From contig CAVZSC010000026.1 in the NCBI GenBank assembly GCA_963777755.1, positions 248,001-312,000 on the forward strand: 64,000 nucleotides of DNA. Reading direction: 5' to 3'. The number at the start of each line of letters is the position of its first letter. Position 1 is the stretch's first letter. A program made the position numbers and the translations under genes. The notes beneath the pieces are model-generated. The model had not been told where the DNA came from and searched no databases. It saw only the letters and a list, made by a program, of their open reading frames with translations. Source of the DNA: DATFWC01 sp963777755 (GTDB lineage Bacteria > Pseudomonadota > Alphaproteobacteria > Rhizobiales > Xanthobacteraceae). Shown in pieces: positions 42,450-50,238 of this stretch.

Positions 42450-42898
42450 TGCCGGCCTTCCTGCATCGCAAGGACGTCTGGGGCGGGTTGATGCTGATCG
42501 CGATCGGCACGCTCGCCGTGGTGCTTGCGCGCGAATACCCCTACGGCACCGCGCTGCGCATGGGTCCGGGATATTTCCCGACCCTGCTGGGCGGCATCCT
42601 GGTGCTGTTCGGGCTCTATCTGGCGGCGCACGGGCTGCGCAAAGGGGAGGTGATCGAGGGGAACTGGTCCTTGCGGTCGCTCGTCATCGTGCCGCTCTCG
42701 CTCGTCCTGTTCGGCGTGCTGATGGATCGCGCCGGCTTCATCCCGGCGCTGGCGGTGCTGATCTTCGGCTCGGCGGCCGCGAGCACTGAGTTTCGCCTCG
42801 TCGAAGTGGCGTTGCTCACCGCGGTGCTGACGGCCTTCTCGGTCGCGGTGTTTATCTTCGGGCTCGGCCTGCCCTACCCGCTGATCGTCGGGCTCTGA
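42449..42898 (+). CDS. tctB: TctB-family small membrane subunit
   Basis: 149 residues with four hydrophobic segments (about 10-28, 45-63, 78-95 and 110-145) and the MGPGYFPTLLGG block typical of TctB. It overlaps the TctC stop by one base and is followed 6 bases later by TctA. It forms the membrane part of the transporter with TctA. Confidence 0.92.
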   Translation: MPAFLHRKDVWGGLMLIAIGTLAVVLAREYPYGTALRMGPGYFPTLLGGILVLFGLYLAAHGLRKGEVIEGNWSLRSLVIVPLSLVLFGVLMDRAGFIPALAVLIFGSAAASTEFRLVEVALLTAVLTAFSVAVFIFGLGLPYPLIVGL

Positions 42899-42904
42899 GC
42901 GGTC

Positions 42905-44401
42905 ATGGACCTGTTCGCCAATCTGGCCTTCGGTTTTTCAGTCGCGTTCTCGCTGCAGAACCTGATGTACTGTTTCATCGGCGTGCTGGTCGGCACCCTG
43001 ATCGGCGTGTTGCCGGGCATCGGGCCGCTTGCCACGATCGCGATGCTCTTGCCTCTCACGTTCAACGTCCCGCCGGTTGCCGCGTTGATCATGCTCGCCG
43101 GCATCTACTACGGCGCCCAGTACGGCGGGTCGACCACCGCCATCCTGGTCAACCTGCCGGGCGAGACCAGCGCGGTCGTCACCTGCATCGACGGCTACCA
43201 GATGGCGCGGCGGGGGCGCGCCGGCCCGGCGCTCGCCATCGCGGCAATCGGCTCGTTCTTTGCCGGCACCGTCGGGACCCTGCTGATCGCGCTGTTCGGC
43301 CCGCCGCTCGCCGACGTCGCGCTGAGGTTCGGGGCCCCGGAGTATTTCGCGCTGATGCTGATGGGCCTGGTGGCGGCGGCGGTGCTGGCGCAGGGCGACA
43401 TGGCGAAATCGCTCGCCATGGTGGCGATGGGGTTGATGCTCGGGATCGTCGGCAACGACGTCAACACCGGCATCGGCCGCTACACCTTCGGCGTCAACGA
43501 GCTCACCGATGGCATCGGTTTCGTCGTGGTCGCCGTCGGCGTGTTCGCATTCGGCGAGATCATCAGCAACCTCGGCGGATCGGAAAAGCGTGAAGTGTTC
43601 GCCTCCAAGGTGACGAACCTGTTTCCCACCAGCGACGACCTCAAGCGCTGCTTCGGACCGATCGTCCGCGGCACGGCGCTCGGTTCATTCTTCGGCGTGC
43701 TGCCGGGCACCGGGCCGGCGATCGCATCGCTCTCGTCCTATCTGCTCGAGAAGAAACTCGCCACCGATCCCTCGCGCTTCGGCCACGGCGCGATCGAGGG
43801 CGTGGCCGGGCCGGAGGCCGCCAACAACGCCGACGCGCAGTGCAAGTTCATCCCCATGCTGACGCTGGGCCTGCCGGCGAGCGGCGTGATGGCGCTGATG
43901 CTCGGGGCGCTCACCATTCAGGGCATCCAGCCCGGTCCCGCCGTGATGACGCAGCGCCCCGAGCTGTTCTGGGGCCTGATCGCCTCGATGTGGATCGGCA
44001 ACCTGATGCTGGTCGTGCTCAACCTGCCGCTCGTCGGCCTGTGGGTGACGATGCTCAAGGTCCCCTATCGGCTCCTGTTCCCCGCCATCATGGCGTTCTC
44101 GGCGATCGGCATCTACAGCGTCAACAACAGCGCGTTCGAGATCTATCTGGCGGCATTGTTCGGCATCCTCGGCTTCATCTGGATGAAGCTCGGCTTCAAC
44201 CTCGCGCCGATGCTGCTCGGCTTCGTGCTCGGTCCGCTGATGGAGGAGCACCTGCGCCGCGCCATGCTGATGTCGAAGGGCGACCCGACGGTGTTCGTCA
44301 CGCGGCCGATCAGCCTCGGTTTCATGATCGTCACCGCGTTGATCCTGATCCTGATGATCGCGCCCGCGATGCGGCGGCAGCGTCACAAGATCGCGGAATG
44401 A
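42905..44401 (+). CDS. tctA: TctA-family large membrane subunit
   Basis: 498 residues, full length for TctA. Family signatures are GVLPGIGPLATIAMLLPLTF near residue 38, YYGAQYGGSTTAILVNLPGE near 70, LPGTGPAIASLSSY near 265 and GAIEGVAGPEAANNA near 295; about a dozen membrane helices. It would catalyse ion-driven carboxylate uptake together with TctB and TctC. This copy serves as the reference that exposes the single-base frameshift in the paralogue at 16593-18084. Confidence 0.95.
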   Translation: MDLFANLAFGFSVAFSLQNLMYCFIGVLVGTLIGVLPGIGPLATIAMLLPLTFNVPPVAALIMLAGIYYGAQYGGSTTAILVNLPGETSAVVTCIDGYQMARRGRAGPALAIAAIGSFFAGTVGTLLIALFGPPLADVALRFGAPEYFALMLMGLVAAAVLAQGDMAKSLAMVAMGLMLGIVGNDVNTGIGRYTFGVNELTDGIGFVVVAVGVFAFGEIISNLGGSEKREVFASKVTNLFPTSDDLKRCFGPIVRGTALGSFFGVLPGTGPAIASLSSYLLEKKLATDPSRFGHGAIEGVAGPEAANNADAQCKFIPMLTLGLPASGVMALMLGALTIQGIQPGPAVMTQRPELFWGLIASMWIGNLMLVVLNLPLVGLWVTMLKVPYRLLFPAIMAFSAIGIYSVNNSAFEIYLAALFGILGFIWMKLGFNLAPMLLGFVLGPLMEEHLRRAMLMSKGDPTVFVTRPISLGFMIVTALILILMIAPAMRRQRHKIAE

Positions 44402-44402
44402 A

Positions 44403-45239
44403 TTACACTCCGTATACGCGCTCCGCCGTGCCGCCGAGCACGGCCTTACGCTCGTCGGGACTGAGGCCGGACACCAGTTCGACGATCCCGCGCCACACGT
44501 CTTGAAAACTGCCGCCCAGCAGGATCACCGGCCAGTTGCTCGCCGCCATGACGCGGTCCGCACCGAAGCATTCGAGGACATGGTCCACATAGCGCCGGAT
44601 GCCGTCGTTGGACCAGCGCCAACGCAACACGATGTCGAGCCCGGCCGACAGCTTCATGGTGACGTTCGGGCATTCGGCGGCGCGCCTGATCTGCGCATCC
44701 CAGGGCGCCCAGCCCTGGTCGGGCACCGGCGGGCGGCCGAGATGATTGACGACGATCCTGAGGTCGGGATGGCGCCGCGCCGTCGCGATCACCGCCTCGA
44801 GCTGCCGCTCGTTGATGGGAATGGCATCGAAGGCGAGATGCTGCGCCGCCAGCCGCTGCAGGGAGTCCTGCACGGGCGCTTGCAGCAGCCAGTCGGGATC
44901 GCTCTCGTTGCTGATGAGATGGCGGATGCCGACGAGCTTGCCGCGACCTTTCAGCTCCTCGAGCGCGCGCGCCGCGGCCGGCGGATCGGCGAGCGGAACC
45001 CAGCCCACCACGCCGCGCACGAAGCCCGATGTGCGGGCCACGTCGAGATACTCGGCCGTCTCGGTGGTGTTGTGCTGGACCTGGATCAGCACGGTCCCGT
45101 CGATGCCGCAGGCCTTCAGCTCGGGCGCGAGATCGTCAGGCGTGAAATTTCGGTCGAGCTGCCCCTTGGCCAGGGGCGGCCAAGTGTAGGTGTGCTTCTC
45201 GCGCCACCAGAAATGATGATGGGAATCGATTACACTCAT
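44403..45239 (-). CDS. Amidohydrolase-family protein (COG3618, fuconolactonase/PDC-hydrolase-like)
   Basis: 278 residues from 45239 (MSVIDSHHHFWW), with GGGAGA upstream. The HHH motif near residue 7, VLIQVQHN near 65, HLGRPP near 175 and the C-terminal ASNWPV block fit the amidohydrolase-2 family that includes lactonases and 2-pyrone-4,6-dicarboxylate hydrolase. It would hydrolyse a lactone or similar ring. It converges on the TctA gene (1-base gap), so a shared terminator region is small or absent. Confidence 0.87.
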   Translation of the reverse strand: MSVIDSHHHFWWREKHTYTWPPLAKGQLDRNFTPDDLAPELKACGIDGTVLIQVQHNTTETAEYLDVARTSGFVRGVVGWVPLADPPAAARALEELKGRGKLVGIRHLISNESDPDWLLQAPVQDSLQRLAAQHLAFDAIPINERQLEAVIATARRHPDLRIVVNHLGRPPVPDQGWAPWDAQIRRAAECPNVTMKLSAGLDIVLRWRWSNDGIRRYVDHVLECFGADRVMAASNWPVILLGGSFQDVWRGIVELVSGLSPDERKAVLGGTAERVYGV

Positions 45240-45258
45240 GCCGCCATCTCCCGCTGCC

Positions 45259-45369
45259 GTTGTCGTCGCCCGGCCTGACCGGGCGACCCAGTACTCCCTG
45301 AGCTGCAATTGTTACTGGATGCCCCGCATGCGCCTGCCCTCGACCCCGATCGGGGCTGGGGCATGACAA
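45259..45369. repeat. GTTGTCGTCGCCCGGCCTGACC-type paired palindromic repeat
   Basis: The left part gttgtcgtcgcccggcctga matches the family at 23009 and 27838; the right part ends with gctggggcatgacaa as the divergent, outward-facing arm. It sits between the start of the amidohydrolase gene and the end of the crotonase gene. Confidence 0.65.
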
Positions 45370-45384
45370 GCTCAGAATTCTGCT

Positions 45385-46161
45385 TCACCGCCCCGTCCAT
45401 TCCGCCTCGCGCTTCTCGACGAAGGCGCGCACGCCGCGGCGAAAGTCCTCGCTGCCGAACGCCTCCCGCACCAGGTCGTGGTCGGCGGGGAGGCCGGCCT
45501 GCAGGAGGCGGCGGATCGCCTCCTTGCTGACCCGCATGGTGACCGGCGCGTGGTGGGCGAGCCGGTCGCACAGCTCGCCGACGCGGCGGTCGAGGTCGCC
45601 GGGCGCGATGATCTCCGTCAGGAAGCCGCCGCCCAGCGCTTCCTCGGCGGTGATCATCTCGGCGAGCAGCAGCACGCGCTTGGTGCGGGAGGCGCCGAGC
45701 GCCGCCACCAGTCGCGCCGTATTGGCGACCGAGAGGCAATTGCCCAGCGTGCGCGCGATCGGCACGCCGAAGCGCGAGCCGGGCGTGGCCACGCGCAGGT
45801 CGCAACAGGCTGCAATCGCGAGCCCGCCGCCGATCGCGAAACCTTCCAGGACCGCGAGCGTCGGCATGGGCAGCGATTCGAGCCCGCCCAGGTAGCCTTC
45901 CATGCGCTCCTCATAGGCGATGCCGTCCTCGCCCGACGTGAACTCGAGGAATTGCGCAATGTCGGTGCCGGCGACGAACGCCTTGCCGCCGGCGCCGCGG
46001 AACATCGCCACGCGCACGCTCGTGTCGGCGCGCAGCTCCGCGCAGATCTCGCCCAGCCGCTCATACATGCGCCAGGTCATGGCGTTGCGCGCCTGCGGCC
46101 GGTCGAACACGACGTGCGCGACGGCCCCGTCGCGCCTGAGGTGGACTTCTCCGTCGTTCAT
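45385..46161 (-). CDS. Enoyl-CoA hydratase/isomerase (crotonase) family protein
   Basis: 258 residues with a crotonase fold. The two oxyanion-hole peptide regions are present, KAFVAGTDI near residue 62 and GFAIGGGLAIA near 108. The segment that usually holds a catalytic Glu (GxPExxLG) reads GVPIARTLGN, so the standard hydratase Glu appears replaced. It may be an isomerase, hydrolase or other crotonase-type enzyme. It follows a 3-hydroxyisobutyrate-dehydrogenase-like gene, separated by about 60 bases. Confidence 0.87.
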   Translation of the reverse strand: MNDGEVHLRRDGAVAHVVFDRPQARNAMTWRMYERLGEICAELRADTSVRVAMFRGAGGKAFVAGTDIAQFLEFTSGEDGIAYEERMEGYLGGLESLPMPTLAVLEGFAIGGGLAIAACCDLRVATPGSRFGVPIARTLGNCLSVANTARLVAALGASRTKRVLLLAEMITAEEALGGGFLTEIIAPGDLDRRVGELCDRLAHHAPVTMRVSKEAIRRLLQAGLPADHDLVREAFGSEDFRRGVRAFVEKREAEWTGR

Positions 46162-46221
46162 CGGGCTTCACCTCGGTTCGATGCGGGCGATCCACGGGAT
46201 GGCAGCGCGCTGCGTTTAAGG

Positions 46222-47103
46222 TCAAGTGCCACGACGGCGGATCTCGGCGATGACCCGGCTGTTGTCGAGGTCCTGTTCGCCCTGCCTCACGCAGGCCGAT
46301 AGCACGTCCTCGTGGATTTCCAACAGCGGCAGGCGCTGTCCGTGGGCGCGCGCCTGCTCGAGCATCAGGTGGACGTCCTTCAGCGTCTGGCGCACGCGTC
46401 CTTCCGGCGCGAAGTCGCCACCGACCATTTTGGGGCCCTTGGTATCCATGACCTGCGAGTAGGCGGCCGAGCCGCGCGCGACCTGCAGGAACGCCGCCGG
46501 GTCGAGCCCCAGGCGCTCGGCAAAGACCAGCCCTTCGGCGAGCGCCAGCCGGTTGAGCCCGAGGATCAGGTTGACCGCAAGCTTGGCGCGGCCGCCATCG
46601 CCCACCCGGCCGATTTGGAAGCGGGAGGCGAACAGCGCATTGAGAATCGGCGCGACCGCCGGGACCAGGCCGGCATCGCCGCCGATGAGGCCAACGCCGT
46701 CGCCGCGGCGGACCTGCTCGCTGGTCCCGGATACGGGCAGCTCGAGGAAACGGATGCGGCTCGCCGCCAGGCGGTCACCCAGGGCAGCGATCCGGTCGGG
46801 ATCGCACGTGCTGGTGCACAGCAGGATCGGGCTCGCGTCCGCACCGAGCGCCGGCTGGATCTGCTGCTCCACCACCACCTCCACCTGGTCGGTGGAAAAC
46901 ACCGCAATTAGAATCGGGTCGGCTTGCCGGGCCACATCCGCCACCGATGCGGCCGCCTTGCCGCCTGCGGCGGTCAGCCATGCGGTCTTGGCAGGATCGA
47001 TGTCGAAGCCGAGGACGTCGATGCGGGCTTTCAACAGGCGTTCCGCAAAGGCCTGGCCCATCAGGCCGATGCCGATGAGACCGACGGTGGGCTGTTTTTG
47101 CAT
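46222..47103 (-). CDS. NAD(P)-dependent 3-hydroxyisobutyrate dehydrogenase-like enzyme
   Basis: 293 residues from 47103 with an N-terminal Rossmann site VGLIGIGLMGQAFA, the substrate-loop FLELPVSGTSEQ near 118 and a probable catalytic Lys in GGRAKLAVNL near 170. Members oxidise beta-hydroxyacids (3-hydroxyisobutyrate, tartronate semialdehyde, 6-phosphogluconate relatives). The canonical catalytic STVSP is replaced by TSTCDPD. The crotonase gene follows on the same strand, fitting a short beta-hydroxyacid/CoA degradation set. Confidence 0.88.
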   Translation of the reverse strand: MQKQPTVGLIGIGLMGQAFAERLLKARIDVLGFDIDPAKTAWLTAAGGKAAASVADVARQADPILIAVFSTDQVEVVVEQQIQPALGADASPILLCTSTCDPDRIAALGDRLAASRIRFLELPVSGTSEQVRRGDGVGLIGGDAGLVPAVAPILNALFASRFQIGRVGDGGRAKLAVNLILGLNRLALAEGLVFAERLGLDPAAFLQVARGSAAYSQVMDTKGPKMVGGDFAPEGRVRQTLKDVHLMLEQARAHGQRLPLLEIHEDVLSACVRQGEQDLDNSRVIAEIRRRGT

Positions 47104-47157
47104 GGTTTGGCAGCAGGCTCGATGGCGGGGCGCCATCATGGACGCCAAGCCCCTCGC

Positions 47158-47180
47158 TTGTCATCCGGGCTTGGCCCGGA
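47158..47180. repeat. Half-copy of the TTGTCATCCGGGCTTGGCCC repeat
   Basis: A single arm (ttgtcatccgggcttggccc) of the GTCATCGCCCGGCTTGACC family is recognisable, lying upstream of pqqA and of the 3-hydroxyacid dehydrogenase start. Confidence 0.5.
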
Positions 47181-47243
47181 GGGGGAAATGTTCCTCCGCG
47201 CGGGGAGCGACAAACCGACCCACGCGGACGGGAACAGGAGAGT

Positions 47244-47260
47244 TGCACGGCGGCCGTGCA
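47244..47260. promoter_or_regulatory. Inverted repeat tgcacgg-N3-ccgtgca upstream of pqqA
   Basis: A perfect 7+3+7 inverted repeat located 43 bases before the pqqA start, immediately before a TATAGG (47264-47269) that could serve as a -10. It may be an operator or a small hairpin; only position and symmetry support it. Confidence 0.3.
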
Positions 47261-47302
47261 CACTATAGGTTTGAGTTGTTAAACAAACCGAGAGGACGCC
47301 CC

Positions 47303-47380
47303 ATGGCTTGGACGACCCCGACTCTCATCGAAATCTGCATTGGTCTGGAAATCAACGGCTACCTGCCGGCTGAATTCTGA
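47303..47380 (+). CDS. pqqA: PQQ precursor peptide PqqA
   Basis: A 25-residue peptide, MAWTTPTLIEICIGLEINGYLPAEF, seen by direct translation and too short for usual gene calls. It has the diagnostic GLEINGYLPAE core: Glu16 and Tyr20 in the E-x3-Y arrangement are the residues cross-linked by PqqE and cut out to form pyrroloquinoline quinone. AGAGGA precedes the ATG by 6 bases. The other pqq biosynthesis genes are not in the window, so this is an orphan or extra copy. It lies next to a PQQ-dependent methanol dehydrogenase gene set, which suggests demand-linked PQQ supply. Confidence 0.92.
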   Translation: MAWTTPTLIEICIGLEINGYLPAEF

Positions 47381-47406
47381 CCTTAGAAGCTTAGGCTTTG
47401 GCCTCC

Positions 47407-47443
47407 GGCGCGCGCCCCGCCGTTTGGCGGTTGTGGCGCGCGT
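47407..47443 (+). terminator. Strong hairpin after pqqA, possible terminator
   Basis: gcgcgcgccccgccg pairs with ggcggttgtggcgcgcgt around a TTT loop, a long GC-rich stem 27 bases after the pqqA stop. There is no clean T-run, so termination would be weak or factor-assisted. Confidence 0.45.
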
Positions 47444-47464
47444 CTTGGTATTGAGGACCTCGTC

Positions 47465-47487
47465 ATGGCCGGCCCTAGGCCGGCCAT
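47465..47487. repeat. Compact perfect palindrome ATGGCCGGCC-CTA-GGCCGGCCAT
   Basis: A 10-3-10 perfect hairpin preceded by GTC, giving the GTCATGGCCGGCC arm found at 15490-15580 in a minimal form. It stands between pqqA and the convergent DUF447 gene. Confidence 0.6.
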
Positions 47488-47518
47488 CTCGATTCTGGGG
47501 CGGTGCATTTGCTGACTG

Positions 47519-48103
47519 TCAGCGCGTGTTCTCGTCGCCGTAATAGCCCCGCACCTTCTGCTGCAGCCAGTTCCAGGCCGTGAGCTCCGCCTCGCCGGCG
47601 GTCTTCGTCACCGCAATCTCCAGATAGGCCAGCTCCTGCTCGATCTTCGGGCGCGGCAGCAGGTGGAGTCGGCTCACCAGGATGGCGGCCTCCACCACGG
47701 CGGCCTGAGCGCGATTGAAGCCCGCGAAGGGCGCATGGGTTACCTGGTGCACCACCCGGCAGTGAAAGCGCGGGCGTTGCTCGTCCTCGGTTACATGCGA
47801 CACCGCGAGCTCCGCATGGGCGAGCGCACCGTGCAGCCGCGGCACCGGCACGTGCGTCGATGACGTGGTCGGCCAGTCGTGCCGGCCGGTCAGGCAGCCG
47901 GCGAAGATGCGCACGTCGTCGGTGTAGTTGGCGACCGCAAACGGCACCGCGCGCAGATTGTCGAGCGTGGTCGACGGCCGGAACGGCGCAATGATCCAGC
48001 CGCGGCCTTCGGCCGCGTCGTCCGCGATGATGCCGAGCGGCGCGATGTGCACGCGGCCTGCGGCGTCGGCGGTGGTGACGATCGTCTCGCGGATCATCGG
48101 CAT
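47519..48103 (-). CDS. DUF447-domain protein (tetrahydromethanopterin-linked cluster)
   Basis: 194 residues. N-terminal MIRETIVTTADAAGRVHIAPLG and the RPSTTLDNLRAVPFAVANYTDDVRIFA block resemble the DUF447 flavin-binding split-barrel group seen in methanogens and in methylotrophs with H4MPT. It is the last gene of the minus-strand cofactor set (3 bases after the DHPS-like gene). It could reduce or transfer a flavin-linked group in methanopterin synthesis; its biochemical role is not established. Confidence 0.75.
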   Translation of the reverse strand: MPMIRETIVTTADAAGRVHIAPLGIIADDAAEGRGWIIAPFRPSTTLDNLRAVPFAVANYTDDVRIFAGCLTGRHDWPTTSSTHVPVPRLHGALAHAELAVSHVTEDEQRPRFHCRVVHQVTHAPFAGFNRAQAAVVEAAILVSRLHLLPRPKIEQELAYLEIAVTKTAGEAELTAWNWLQQKVRGYYGDENTR

Positions 48104-48106
48104 GCG

Positions 48107-49502
48107 CTATTCGCCATTCGCCAATCTACGCAATGTATGGCCGACCTCGCGCAGTCGCGACAGGTCTTCCGGCGAGCGATCGACCGCAGCACCCCAGTCG
48201 AGCGGCTCGTCCTGGGCGTAGCGCTTGCCCAGGCGCCAGGCGATCTCGGCCTTCATCAGCTCGGCGCCGAGGTAGAACGCGTGCGGCGCATCGGTCGTGA
48301 GCCCGAGCTTCGGGAACAGCGAGAAGGCGTCCTGCGCCACGTGATGGCCGGCGCGGTTGTAGACATGGATCCCGTCTTCCGCAGTCTCGATGCGGAAGTT
48401 CGCATCCCTCACCTCGCGCGCGAGCTGTGCGATCTCCTCGGCCGTATTGGGGAACGGCTTGCGGTCGTGCAGCTGCAGCAGCGCGCCGCCGTAGTCGCGC
48501 GGCAGGCTGTGGTCCTCGCGTGCCGCAAACATCATGCGTCGCGCTGCATCGTGCTCCTCGATGGTGCGCCGCGTATGCGGGCTCACCTGCACGACCAGCA
48601 CATTGCGGATGCGCAGTTCCGAGCAGATGCCGACGAGCGCGGCGGTGACGCCGCCCGAGTTCGGCATCGGTGAGCTCGGTCAGGTTTCCGGTCCCCATGA
48701 GGATCTCCGCCTCGGGCAGGGCGCGGCGCAATTCCGCATAGCGCTGCAGCGAAGCCGTGAAGCCGAAATGGATCGGGTCGAGGACCGGGTCGAGGATCGC
48801 CGCGATCCCCCGCCGGTGCGCTGCCTCGGCGACGCGCAGCAGCGACGCGAGGTCGCCCGGCTCGGCCGGAATGAGGATCGGCGTTGCGGTGGTGTCGGCT
48901 GCGAGATCGAGCGTGTGCTCGGTCAGGCTGAGCACGAAGTCGGCTCCCGCCCGCGCGCCGCGCGCGAGCTCGTCGGTCGCAGCCGAGTCCACGCTGACGC
49001 AGAACCCGGCCGCTTTCAGCTCCCTGACCGCATCCTCGAGATGCCCGAACGGCGTATCCGGCAGGCAGCCGAGATCGATCACGTCGGCGCCCGCCTGCCG
49101 CATCGCGCGAGCGCGGGCCAGGATGGCATCGACCGGGAGCGCCGATGCATCGACGATCTCGGCGAAGATGCGGATGTCGTGGCGCGACAGGTCGAGGCCG
49201 CGGCCCTTGCCGAAATAGGCCGGCAGGTCCTTGAGCTCGTCCGGACCGCGCTCGAACGGCAGGCCGAACGCGGCGGCCAAATGGTCGAGGTCGGCACGGC
49301 ACCGCCCCGGCACGAGGATGCGATTCGCCGTCACGGGCCGCGGCAGGCGTCGCGTGATGATGGCTTCGGTCATCAGCGCGGCGACCTTCACGCCGACGTC
49401 GAAGATGGACCAGTCGAAGCCGGCATCGCCCAGGCCCGACAGGACCTTCTCGAGGCGGGGTCGCGCCAGATGCCCCGTCAGGAACAGGATATGCTCACGC
49501 AT
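48107..49502 (-). pseudogene. Dihydropteroate-synthase-like protein (TIGR00284/DUF6513 type) interrupted by a single-base frameshift
   Basis: From 49502 the frame gives MREHILFLTGHLARPRLEKVL through a DHPS-like TIM barrel (VIDLGCLPDTPFGHLEDAVR, CVSVDSAATDELARGARAGADFVLSL, DPVLDPIHFGF) to GTGNLTELTDAE. The conserved continuation (SGGVTAALVGICSELRIRN, then RRTIEEHDAARRMM and the C-terminal domain) is in the next frame and runs to 48107. Removing one A at 48660/48661 gives TDADSGGV, joining them into about 464 residues. This protein family accompanies H4MPT synthesis genes. The shift may be real or an assembly error. The ATG lies 3 bases from a repeat that could supply its GGAG. Confidence 0.82.
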
Positions 49503-49505
49503 GCG

Positions 49506-49671
49506 CTAGTGCTCCGATTTCGAATTTCGCATCACTTCGCGGCATTCTCTGAGCGAAATTCGAAATCGAAGAGCACTAGCAATATCAATGGTTTCCAGTG
49601 CGGCTTATGGATTTGAATTTCCTACAAGAGACTGCTGCGAACTGATAGGAAATTCAAATCCGCCGCACTAG
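49506..49671. repeat. CTAGTGC double-hairpin repeat, copy B
   Basis: Hairpin 1 has outer arms ctagtgctc (49506-49514) and gagcactag (49571-49579) around a perfect 15-base stem, gatttcgaatttcgc (49516-49530) with 49553-49567. Hairpin 2 has agtgcggc (49597-49604) with gccgcact (49662-49669) around a perfect 15-base stem, ggatttgaatttcct (49609-49623) with 49647-49661. It shares architecture with 21811-21977 but the stem sequences differ in a compensated way. It overlaps the 3' end of the flavoprotein gene. Confidence 0.85.
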
Positions 49672-50208
49672 GAGCTCGCCACGACGGCGTGCCAGCGCCT
49701 GCTCGAGCTCGTCCAGGGTCTCGACCACGTTGGTTGCCTCGAAGGCCTTCAGTCGGTCGGTGTTCTCCAGGTCGATGCGGCGCGGATAGACCTTGACCAT
49801 GCCCTTGGGCGCCTCGGTCTCGAGCTCGGGAGCGGTGTCGCAGGCGAAAACGATCGCCGGAACGCGACACTTGCCGGCCTGGGCAAAGACGTTGGTCGCG
49901 AGGTTGTCGGAGATGCCGTAGACGCACTTGGCGACCGTGTTGGAGGTGGCGGGCGCCAGCACCAGCGTGTGATAGACCCCGTAGTAGAACAGGCCGACCG
50001 GCGCGGCGCTCGCGGTGGTGTCGCGGAAGATGCGGGCGTTCTTCGGCAGCGTGAATTCCTGCTTGTACATCCGCACCACCTCGGCGGCGGCCTTGCTGAC
50101 GAACAGGTCGACGTCGTCGAGCCCCCGGATCATTGCCAGGCATTCCTTGAAGAAATGTCCCGATCCGGTGAGCGCCCAGCCCCAGCGCGGTGTCTTGACC
50201 TTGGCCAT
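49654..50208 (-). CDS. afpA: Archaeal-type flavoprotein (AfpA/DmrB-like)
   Basis: 184 residues of the HFCD/flavoprotein fold: GWALTGSGHFFKECLAMI at the start, then VLAPATSNTVAKCVYGISDNLATN near 85 and VPAIVFACDT near 115, which are FMN-site motifs. Related proteins act as dihydromethanopterin reductase or are needed for H4MPT in methylotrophs. It follows the MfnE-like kinase by 30 bases. The last residues (LVRRI) and TGA are encoded by the right end of the double-hairpin repeat at 49506-49671, implying 3'-end remodelling. Confidence 0.85.
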   Translation of the reverse strand: MAKVKTPRWGWALTGSGHFFKECLAMIRGLDDVDLFVSKAAAEVVRMYKQEFTLPKNARIFRDTTASAAPVGLFYYGVYHTLVLAPATSNTVAKCVYGISDNLATNVFAQAGKCRVPAIVFACDTAPELETEAPKGMVKVYPRRIDLENTDRLKAFEATNVVETLDELEQALARRRGELLVRRI

Positions 50209-50238
50209 GATGGAGGAATTGAACTCCCGGGCGCACCG

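Noticed and set aside
48107..48667. Separate 186-residue gene starting MPNSGGV
   Set aside because: The N-terminal residues continue the DHPS-like protein in a shifted frame; its ATG has no ribosome site and lies within the coding part of the upstream half.
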